Below are positions 1 to 11,300 of a stretch of DNA of 64,000 bases, one piece after another. Source of the DNA: Paenibacillus alvei DSM 29. GTDB taxonomy: Bacteria > Bacillota > Bacilli > Paenibacillales > Paenibacillaceae. The stretch spans positions 124,001 through 188,000 of the forward strand of contig NZ_AMBZ01000009.1 of NCBI RefSeq assembly GCF_000293805.1. The letters run 5' to 3'. Each line of letters starts with the position of its first letter. Within the stretch, counting starts at the first letter, position 1. The position numbers and the translations under genes were made by a program. The notes beneath the pieces are model-generated. The model was not told where the DNA came from, ran no database searches, and was given only the letters and a program-made list of their open reading frames with translations.

Positions 1-3000
1 TCGACTCGTTGTCCGAAAGTCTGGAAGACCATTTATTTCAGCGTGGAGGCTGGAAAATCGCGCGGGTAATACCGATTCGGCAAATGCCGAAAACGACAAG
101 CGGTAAAGTGCAGAGGTACAAATTGGCCCAGAATTATGCCGCTTCACAGGTGGAGGGAAACAACCACAGGAGCCCTGCCCCTGCTTCGACAGAGCGAAAA
201 TCTTCATGCCTGGAGCTGATCATGGCTTATTTGCATCATCATTGCAATGCCAAGACCAACCTGAGCAAACATGAATCTTTTGTCAGATTCGGCCTGGATT
301 CGTTAGAAGCCGTCAGAATGATCGATCATGTTGCCGATCGGTTAAACATGGCACTGTCCCCTGCCTTGATCTGGGACTATCCGACGCCGAATAAGCTTGC
401 ACAATACTTAGACACGATCGCAAGCGAGCCTTCCGTCCAAGAGCCAGATGCGGATCGCGGATCGATCGAGGATTCAATCGCTATCGTCGGCATGGAAGGG
501 AAATTTCCTGGGGCGGACGGTATCGCGGCATATTGGGAGCTCTTGAAGGGCGGAAAAAGCGCGATTTCCGACATGAGCGACAAAAGGAAAACGTTGTGCG
601 GCATAAATCCCGAATTTCGCATGTTCGGAGGATTTCTAGAGGGCATCGAACTATTCGACAGTGAATTCTTCGCCATCTCCCCAAGAGAGGCGGCATGCAT
701 GGATCCCCAACAACGGCTGTTGCTGGAGGTGACATGGAAAGCATTTGAAAATGCCAACATCAATCCGGCTCATCTCAAGGGCGGTGCAACAGGCGTATTT
801 ATAGGGGCCAGTTCCACCGATTATCTCTATCTGCCAAAACCAAGCGAAACGAATGCGAAAGAGCCGTATCATGTGTCGGGCGGAGCATTGAGCATAATCG
901 CCAATCGGATTTCGTATTTTTATGATTTCCAGGGTCCGAGCATGTGTATCGATTCTGCTTGCTCGTCGTCATTAGTAGCCATTCATTATGCATGCCAAAG
1001 CCTGCTGAACGGGGAATGCGATGCGGCTGTTGCCGGAGGGGTAAACCTATTGCTTTCCGCTAGCATCACGGAAGGATTGCAGGAAGCTAAAATGCTGTCA
1101 GAGGACGGGACATGCAAGACGTTCGACGACAGGGCCAATGGTTATGTCCGCGGAGAAGGCTGCGGGGTCGTTATCTTAAAGCGTTTGAGGGACGCGATTG
1201 CAGCCGGAGACCGGATTGACGCTGTCATTAAAGGAACGGCCGTTAATCAAGACGGACGCAGCAACGGCTTAACCGCGCCTAACGGAATTGCACAAAGACA
1301 AGTGATACGCAAAGCAATCGAGCAGGCACAGATGAAACCTGCGGACATCGGCTATGTAGAGGCTCATGGCACCGGTACCCCTCTGGGCGATCCCATCGAA
1401 GCAGAAGCAATTAAAGAGATTTATGGTTGTCCGTCTGCCGGGTACAGCGGCGACGTCTGCTACCTCGGTTCCGTCAAAACGAATATCGGACATCTTGAAG
1501 CTGCTGCCGGCATTGCCGGACTGATCAAAACGGTGCTGGCGATTCAGCACGGCGAAATTCCTGCCCATTTACACATGACCAAGCTAAATCGATACATTAG
1601 TCTCGATCATTCCCGCCTCCGCATCCCTGTTGAAACGGAAAGCTGGATCAAGCCTGTAAAAGCGGCCGGGGTCAGCTCGTTCGGATTTGGCGGTACGAAT
1701 GCACACATTATTGTGCAAGAGGCGCCTGCCCGTGCCGACAAGCGACCTGACAATGCCATGAAATCGAGAGCGCATCTGTTGACATTATCATCCCCTACTC
1801 TTAAAGGACTGGGTAGACTTGCTTCCACATACGATTCCTATTTACAGCATGCATCCTCGGAGCAATTAAACACTATCTGCGGAACGGCCAATACACGCCG
1901 AACAGCATTCCTGCACAGAGCTTCATTTGTTGGCGGCACACGAAAAGAGATACAAGAGAAAGTCCGGAGCTTCTCCGTTCGCGAGGTCGACGGCATTGCA
2001 GGAAGCCTTGTCCATTCTCCGAAAATCGTCTTCATGTTTACGGGACAAGGGAGTCAATATGCAAACATGGCCCGCGGCTTGTATGAAAGCTCAGATGTGT
2101 TTCGCTTGAACATGAATCGATGCGCCGATTTAGTAAAGGATCGTTTGGATTACTCTATACTGGATGTCATTTATGATATAGAAAATAAATCTGCGGCAGC
2201 CCTTCTACATCGCACAGACTATACGCAGTGCGCTCTTTTCGCGATCGAGTACTCTTTAGCACAAGTATGGCTATCGCTTGGAATCGAACCAGCCGCGGTT
2301 GTCGGACACAGCGTGGGCGAATATGTGGCGGCATGCATTGCAGGGGTATTTTCTCTTGATGATGCTTTGGCTATAGTTGCCGAGCGAGGAAAGCTCATGG
2401 CGCAGAAGTGCGATCCTGGAGCAATGGCGGCAGTCATGGGAGATACGGAGGAGTTGGAAAGCGTGCTTCGCGCCCATCCGAACGTTGAAATCTCCGCCAT
2501 TAATAGCAGTAATAACTTTGTCATTGCAGGCGCGCCGAATCATGTGGCCGAAGCAACAGATCACCTGCAACGAGCAGGCGTCCATACCGTACCTATTGAG
2601 GTGAACTATGGATTTCATTCACGATTAGTCGAGCCAATGCTGCAAGACTATTACGATCTCATAAAAGGATTGAAATGTAATTCTCCCCAAATCCCACTTG
2701 TCTCTAACGTAACTGGCGAATTTATCGGGTCAATCACCGCCGAGTATTGGATCAGGCATACGCGGGAAGCTGTTCGGTTCAAAGACGCTTTATATACATT
2801 GGTAAATGACGGGTGCAATATCTTTCTGGAAATCGGTGCAAATGCCATACTGTCCCGGATTGGACAGCGGGAATTCAATGATGGCGTTTGTAAATGGATT
2901 CCTTCTCTCTTAAAAGGAAGGGATGATGAATATGCCCTGCTCGAAGCTGTAGGCAATCTGTATGTCGCTGGCGGACAAGTCCAATTTGAGGCGCTCTACC

Positions 3001-6000
3001 CGTTGGACGCTCATGAATGTGCGCAATTGCCGAATTATCCATTTGATTATTCAAATTGCTGGCTAGGCGGTCATATGAATCCGAAATCGCCAAAGGAGGA
3101 AGAGTTGGTGAAAACAACCCCAGAAAGCAAAATCGGAACTGCTATTGTTATGGAGATCAAGGGAATATTTGCTGAGCTGTTGAATCAAGACGTTGCAAGA
3201 ATCGATGAGAATCTGCCTTTATTGGAAATGGGCGCCGACTCGCTCATTCTGATGGAAGTGATTCAAAGGGTAAAAAATAAATATGGAGTAACCTTTTCAG
3301 CGCGCGATTTTTTCACCGAAATCACGAGTATTTCCAAGCTATGCACCGCCATCGAATCGGTTATGCCGCATGAAACGTCGCCAGCGCTGACCGAACAATT
3401 GCCAAGCCCGACAACCGGCGATTCGCCGTCCCCGGCGCTCTCCAATCCGATGCCCAACGATTCGGAGCTGCTCGGCTTAATGAGCGAACAACTGGCTTCC
3501 ATGGAACGTGTCATTCAGCATCAATTATCTTTCATCCACAATCATTCGCTGAATGGATCAGCTGTTCAGCCAAGTTCAACGGCGATCCGACCGGAATCTC
3601 CAGCCGCACCTTCACTGCCGGCAATCTCTGAAAAAGCCTGGGTTCCCTTTCAAAGATGGCAGGATCAGAAAGAAGAAAGCGTAACAGGCATGCAAGAACA
3701 GTATGCCAGAGAGCTTGTGGCGCGATTGGCCGATAAAACAAAAAAATCGAAAGCGTGGATAGCCAAGCATCGCCCCGTGTTCGCTGATTATCGCGGTGCA
3801 TCGGGATTCAGGTTTTCCACAAAAGAAGTTCATTATTTGCCGGTTGTCGATCACGCGAAAGGTTCGCGTTTTTGGGATATGGACGGAAATGAATATATCG
3901 ATTTAACAATGGGCTTCGGGGTAAATTTTTTCGGTCACGCTCCCGAGTTTATCGATGATGCTATTAAGGGCGAGCTCCAAAACGGATATGCACTAGGGCC
4001 GCAATCCGGGATCGCGGGAGAAGTAGCCGAGCTCATTCACCAGATTACCGGTATGAACAGATGCACCTTTTGCAATACCGGGACGGAAGCGGTAATGGCT
4101 TCCCTCAGGCTTGCGCGCGCCGTAACTGGCAGAAATAAGATCGCCATGTTCGCGGGATCGTATCACGGCACGTATGACGGCGTACTGGCCAGCATGTTCA
4201 ATCGTCCCGGATCTAACGGAGCTTCGCCTATGGCGCCAGGCGTTCCTGCCGGGATTGCGGAAGACGTCATGATTCTTGAATATAATAATCCGAAATCGCT
4301 GGAGATTATCCGATCCATGTCCGGCGAGTTGGCAGCAGTACTGGTCGAGCCTGTTCAAAGCCGTCGTCCTGACGTCGTGCCCATAGCGTTTTTGGAAGAG
4401 CTTCGCGAAATCACGCGGAGCAGTAATACGGCGCTGATATTTGATGAAGTGATTACCGGCTTCAGAGTTCATCTTGCTGGGTTCCAGGGCATATCGGGGA
4501 TTCGACCGGATATGTGCGTGTACGGCAAAATCCTTGGCGGAGGCATGCATATTGGAGTAGTGGCCGGCAGTGCGAAGTTTTTGGATGCCGTGGACGGAGG
4601 GCAATGGAATTTTGGTGACCGCTCTTTCCCGCAAGCCGAAACAACCTTAATCGCGGGCACGTTCTGCAAGCATCCCATTACGATGGCTTGTACGTATGCC
4701 GTTCTGCATCATCTGCTGGAATCCGGCCCGGAATTACAAGAGAACGTCAATGATAAGACAGCCTACTTGGTGCGCGAGTTGAACGATTTTTTCGAATCCG
4801 CGAATATTCCCATGAAAATGGTTCACTTCGGCTCCCTTTTCCGGTTCGTCTATCAAGTGAACATGGATTTGTTTTTCTATGGCTTGCTGGATAAGGGCGT
4901 TTATATCTGGGAAGGACGCAACTGCTTCCTGTCGACGGAGCATTCCGACGAAGACATCCGAAAGTTAATCCGGATTATCAAGGATACGATGACGGAGCTT
5001 ATTGACGCCCAAATGTTTCCTGGCGCCTGTATTCCAACTGGGCAGCATGCCTCTGGTAAGGAACTCATCCCCGTTTCCGAGGATCAGAGGGAGTTATGGG
5101 TGCTTTCGCAGCTAGGCGATCAGGCAGCCCTCGCATGCAATGAAACCGTGGTACTTTCCCTTAAAGGCCCGCTCCGCCATTCTCTGTTGATAGAGGCACT
5201 GAACAGGGTCGTGGCGCGACATGATTCCTTGCGGGTAACATTCGATCATCAAGGTAATATGTTGCCAATTCGGGAGAGAATTCGGGTCGATATGCCGGTG
5301 CTGGATCTGAGTTCCGAAACGGATTCGAGCCCAGAATCTGCTGCAATAGATTGGATTCGCGATGACACGGAGCGCCCATTTGCATCGGAAAGCATGTATC
5401 GCTGCACGCTGCTAAAATTGACGCCCGAATGGCATTATTTCGTATTTACCGCAAGTCACGTCATCGTGGACGGATACTCTATTGGCATTATTCTTGAAGA
5501 AATGTTCGCCGCCTATTCCTCATTGTTGAAAGGCAAGCTCGTTCATTTGTCTGAGCCTTTACAATTAAGAAGTTACTTGGCATGGAAAAAAGAGTTGGAA
5601 TGCAGCGAGGAGCGTCGAGCCAATAACCTGTATTGGTTGAACAAAATAGGCAGCAAAGCGCCCTTGGATTTGCCGCTTGATAGAAGGCGGCCGCATAAAA
5701 AAAGCTATAGTGGCGCCATTGTCCGGCATATGGTCGATCATGCGCTTGCCGATCAGCTGAACCGCTTTTCGCAGCGCAACAAGGTCACTCCTTTCGTAAC
5801 GTTTTTAAGCGCCTTTGCTTTGCTTCTCAATCGTTTGACAAATCAAACGGATCTGACCGTTGGGGTACCTTATGCCCAGCGAGCTCTGTCTGGCGGATCC
5901 AGCTATGTTGGATATGCCATCACATTATTGCCGATATCCATCGAATTGGATGAACATTCTGATTTTGCGCGTTTGCTAAGTCAGGTGAAGGCTTCAATTT

Positions 6001-8319
6001 TGGAGGCCCAGGAGCACGGCGAATTTTCATTCAGCAGCGTATTCCGGAATCCCGATGCCTCTCATCGGCTAGCACCTCTTGAAGTCGTTTTTAACTATGA
6101 ACGAAGAGTCAATATCTCGGAGGCTGGCGATATTGTCGTCGATATCATCCCTACTCCCATTACGGCATCGAAATATGAACTCAGTCTCAACGTCATGGAA
6201 TTCAACCGAAATATTCTTTTGGATCTGACGTATGATCCGAATCTGTTCCAAAAAGATACGATCGAACGTTTTTTAACCTATTACGAAAATATATTGCAAG
6301 CCATTATTGAACCGTCCACCGAAAATGCGCCAATCGCGCTGGTTCCTCTCCTTAACGAAGCAGATCGGGAACAGTTGCTTTTTGGCGGAGAACCGTCGGA
6401 GCTTCCGCGCGATCATCGCTGCCTGCATGAAGTGTTCGAGACCCAGGCTCGGCATAGGCCCAATGCTGTTGCCGCCGTATATGATCAACAGCAGCTAACC
6501 TACGGAGAATTAAATGAAAGGGCCAATCGGCTCGCGCGTCATTTGCGTACGCTCGGTGCAGGGCCTGGCGTGCTGGCAGCAATATTAGTCGAGCGTTCTC
6601 TGGACATGCTCGTTGGCATCCTCGGCGTGCTCAAAGCGGGCGCCGCTTATGTGCCAATTGACCCCGCATACCCTGCGGAGCGCATCCACTTTATGATGGA
6701 AGACGCAGCGCCGGCCGTTCTCCTTACCCAGTCTCATCTATTGCGCTCCTTGCCGCAGCATGGCCTCGCAACGGTGTGCCTGGATGAAGAGCGGAAAATG
6801 ATAGAAAAATTATCCGGCGAAGATTTGAAAGCGGAACTGTCTTCCACCAGTCTTGCTTACGTGATTTACACCTCTGGTTCCACCGGGAAGCCAAAGGGCG
6901 TAATGATTTCGCATGAGAACGTCGTTCGATTGTTTACGTCCACCGAACCCTATTTCGGTTTTCATGAAGAGGATGTTTGGACCTTGTTTCACTCCTATGC
7001 TTTCGACTTTTCGGTTTGGGAAATGTGGGGCGCCTGGTTCTTCGGCGGACGGTTGGTGGTCGTGCCGCATCTGACGAGCCGCTCGCCGGCTGCCTTATAT
7101 CACTTGCTGGAACAGCACAAGGTTACCGTCCTCAACCAGACACCGTCGGCATTTCGGCCATTCGCTCAATACGAGGATTCGCAAGACTCGTCCAAATTAA
7201 GCCTGCGTTATATTATTTTTGGCGGAGAAGCGCTGGATTTACAATCATTAAAGCCTTGGTTCGCTCGTCACGGCGATCGTTCACCCCAATTTATCAATAT
7301 GTACGGCATTACGGAAACGACGGTACATGTTACCTGCCGCCGAATTACGGCCGATGATATCGGGCCAGACACGGGAAGCTTAATCGGAATTCCGCTTCCG
7401 GACATGAAGGTGTACGTGCTTAACCGCCATATGCAGCCTGTACCTCCGGGCGTGCCTGGCGAAAATGTACGTAGGGGGAGCTGGAGTCGCTACAGGGTAT
7501 TTGAACCGGGCAGAATTGAATAGGGAGCGCTTCGTTCTCGATCCGTTTTCCAATGATCCTGATGCGCGCATGTACAAAAGCGGCGATCTGGCACGCATAC
7601 GCCATAATGGTGAACTCGAATATCTGGGGCGTGCGGATGATCAGGTAAAAATACGAGGATTTCGCATCGAATCTGGAGAAATCGAAGCAGCTCTGAAGGT
7701 ACACCCGTCCGTAAGGGAAGCTGTCGTTATTGCGGTCGATGATCCGCATGGAGACAAGCGGCTGATTGCTTATGTAGAAACGGATCAATCGGGCGATATC
7801 GTGCCAGCGCTGCGGGAGCACCTTGAAAGCAGGCTGCCTGCTTTCATGATCCCTTCTCTCTTTATGAGGCTGCAATCAATGCCTCTTACCCATAACGGTA
7901 AAATCGATCGCGATTCGCTTCCGCAGCCTGGTTACGAAAGAACGGATCTGCAGCCGACCTATGTGGCGCCGCGCAATCCGGCTGAAATGAAAATGGCCGC
8001 GATCTGGGAAGAAGTGCTTGGAATAAAAGAAGTGGGAGTGGAAGATAACTTTTTCGAGCTTGGAGGCCACTCTTTGCTCGCTACCCGACTTCTCTCCCGC
8101 ATTCGGGAAGTATTCCAGACAGAGCTCCCTTTGTATGCCCTGTTCGATTTGCCTACTGTTGCTGGGTTAACCTCCAAGCTTGAAGACATGGGAATAACGG
8201 GGATGGATTTGAATCCGGTTCTCCTGTCCGAACTGCTGACTGAGCTGGAAAACTTGCCCGAAGAAGAACGGGAAGCTGTTATGCGTGAACTGCCTCATAA
8301 GGAGGATGCTTGGGTATGA
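1..8319 (+). CDS. Hybrid PKS/NRPS, beta-amino-acyl starter plus Thr module (5' partial, one frameshift)
   Basis: The frame is open to the window edge, so the 5' part of the fatty acyl ligase is missing. Numbering from base 9, domains are: ligase C-terminus (PKTTSGKVQRYK, residues 27-38); ACP (Ser98); KS (residues 152-570; Cys318, His453, His495 intact); AT (675-1000; Ser768 in GHSVGE, GFHS at 868-871); ACP (Ser1078); PLP aminotransferase (1230-1680; Lys1507 in YGKILGGG); C (from 1690; SHVIVDG); A (from 2140; YTSGSTGKPKG); then PCP (GGHSL) after the break. The order matches iturin/mycosubtilin first proteins (established knowledge), except that those use a trans AT. The A-domain specificity residues read D-F-W-N-I-G-M-V-H-K, the published Thr code. 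An extra A in the AAAA run at 7462-7465 shifts the frame between GVPGE and MYVGGAGVA; removing it restores the A-domain. The C-terminal helix after the PCP probably docks to the next protein. Confidence 0.93.
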
Positions 8320-11300
8320 CGGATTTGCGGGATCGTTTAGCCTCGTTGACTCCCGAGCAGCAAAGAGTGTTGGCAGACCGGCTCGCCAAGGACAAAACAC
8401 CTCGTAAACCGCCCATAAAACCGCAGTCAAGGAACCTGGCGGGATCCGTTATGTCATTTGCTCAACAAAGATTATGGCTGCTTTATCAGCTTGAACCGGG
8501 CATGAATCATTATCATATTCCGTTAGCGTTCGAATTTATCGGAGAGTTGGACATACCGGCCTTACAGCGGGCATGGATCGAAGTCATCCGCCGCCACGAA
8601 TCGTTGAGAACGCGCTTTGCAGCGATGGAAAATGCACCGGTACAAATCATTGAACCGATCGACGCCGTTCAACCAATGAGAGAATGCGATCTGTATGCAG
8701 ATGACCGAGCCGTGGACAAATACCGGGAAGCTCGCCGCATGATCGATGAGGAGGCTTTCAGGCCGTTCGACTTGGAGCACGGGCCTCCGTGCCGGGGCTT
8801 GCTCATCAAAGCCGGCAAATGGGAGAATTTTCTCCTGTTTGCCTTCCATCACATCGTGTTCGACGGTTGGTCACTGGGTGTATTTCAACGGGAACTGCTA
8901 ACGCTTTATTCCTGCTACTCGCAGGGAAAGACGTCTCCTCTGCCCGAGATTCCCTTCCAGTATGCGGATTATGCGATTTGGCAGCGCAATTGGTTGACGG
9001 AAGAAGAATTGGATAAGCAATTGCAATATTGGTTGAAGACCCTGCATCATGCTCCTTCGGCATTAGAGCTGCCCACGGATCGTCCCCGATCCGCTATGCA
9101 AACGTTCCGGGGCGATGCCGCTAAATTGTGCATATCGGAAGCCGTAGTGCAGCCGCTCCTGCAATTGAGCCGTCGGGAGGGCTCAACATTGTTTATGACA
9201 TTGTTGGCAGCTTTTCAAGCTTTGCTTTATCGCTATTCGGGACAGCACGACTTTTGCATCGGCACTCCAATAGCCAATCGCGGAATGTCGGAAATAGAAG
9301 GAATGATTGGCTTTTTCGTAAATACGCTCGTAATCAGAAGCGATCTTTCCAGTAACCCGACATTCCGCGAACTGATGCAGCAAACTAAGAAACAGGTGCT
9401 GGGCGCATATGAGCATCAGGATCTTCCCTTCGATCAACTGGTGCAGGCGCTGCAATCCGATCGCGAAACGAGCCATAGTCCGTTATTCCAAGTTATGTTC
9501 GCGATGAATGACGATTCGTTTCAGCATATGGTGCAATCGGACGGGCTGCAGATAAAGCTATTTCCGATCGTCGATAAGACGTCGAAATATGATCTCTCAA
9601 TGACGATAAGCCATATCAGGGATCAAGGACTCACTGCCGAACTGGAGTACAACACGGATCTTTTTGATTCGCAGACCATAGAGAGGATGCTGGAGCATTT
9701 TCAACATCTATTGGAAAGCATCGTGCTCAATCCCGACTTGTCCGTAAGCAGCCTGGAGATTATGGGCGAATGCGAGCGGCAGCTTCTGTTATCGACATGG
9801 AATCGGACAGAAGCCGCTTATGCGAGCGATATGTGCATCCATGAAATTGTAGAGAAACAAGCTTCCTTATTCCCGAATGCGATTGCGGTGACATCCGGCG
9901 CCGAGCAGTTCACCTATCGGGATGTCAACATTCGCGCGAACCGGATGGCCCGCCATCTGCAGCGGATGGGCATTGGTCCGGAAGTACTGGTAGGATTGTT
10001 GGCCGACCGTTCAGCCGAGCAAATGATCGGATTGCTCGCAATATTGAAATCCGGCGGGGCCTATGTACCAATCGATCCGGCTTACCCTGACGAACGGATC
10101 GCTTATATGATCGAAGATGCCCAAATTCATGTACTGTTGACTCAAGAGCGGCATGCAGAGCGGGTTCGGGTTCGGCACACGAATATGATCGTTCTTCTGT
10201 TGGACGGATTCGGCATCATTCCGCAAGATGACGATGAATTGGCTCCCGACAGCGGTGCTGCACCCGGCAATTTGGCCTATGTCGTTTACACTTCCGGTTC
10301 GACGGGTCGCCCTAAGGGAGTCGAAATCGAACATCGCAGCTTGCTTAATTTAGTGTCTTGGCATCAGAGCGCGTATCGCATATCCAGCAGCGATCGGGCG
10401 ACAATGCTGGCCGGTCCCGCTTTTGACGCTTCCGTCTGGGAGCTGTGGCCCTATTTGGCCAGCGGCGCCTCTATTCATATTCCGGACGAGGAAACCCGCT
10501 TGGATCCGGATCGCCTCCGTGACTGGCTCGTGAATGAGCGCATTACCGTCAGCTTTTTGCCCACGCCGCTCGCTGAGGCGGTTGTCTCTTTGAACTGGCC
10601 TGACGCGTGCTCGCTGCGATGTATGCTTACCGGGGGGGATAGACTGCGTTATTTTCCGCCAGAAACTTTGCCGTTTCTCCTGTTCAATCATTACGGACCA
10701 AGCGAAGGAACCGTTGTCGCCACATCATGCCAAGTGCCTGCAAAATCCAGGTCTTCCGCGGAGCTTACAGCACCGACTATTGGCCGCCCGATCGCAAATA
10801 TGAGAATTTACTTGTTGGATCGGCAGCACCATCCCGTTCCTATCGGCGTTGTCGGCGAATTATACATTGCAGGCCACGGTCTGGCCCGCGGTTATCTGCG
10901 AAGGCCCGAACTTACGGCCGAGCAGTTCGGGTACGCTCCTTCTCTTCCAGGGGAACGAATGTATCGAACTGGCGATCTTGCCCGTTTTTTACCAGACGGC
11001 TCGATTGAATTTATGGGACGCGCCGACGATCAGATAAAAATAAGAGGATATCGCATTGAACCTGGCGAAATCGAGGCGGCACTTACGCTCCACCCGGCCG
11101 TTGAGCAGGCGATCGTTGCGGTAAAGGAGCATCAACCAGAGGAAAAACGGCTGATTGCGTACGTGATCCCGTCAGCCAATACCACTCACGGATTGGATTT
11201 AAACGAGCTTCGGCTGCATGTGCAGACCCGGCTTCCAAAATATATGGTTCCTGCGGCTTTCGTCGTTATGGAGGCTCTCCCTATGACGCCTAATGGCAAA

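Noticed and set aside
3993-4634. 213-codon open frame on the minus strand inside the aminotransferase domain
   Set aside because: Antisense to clearly conserved coding sequence; its translation has no family features and no ribosome site.
7462-7467. Programmed ribosomal frameshifting at GAAAATG in the PKS/NRPS gene
   Set aside because: No slippery heptamer, stimulatory structure or conserved precedent, and many unrelated genes here show the same kind of indel.
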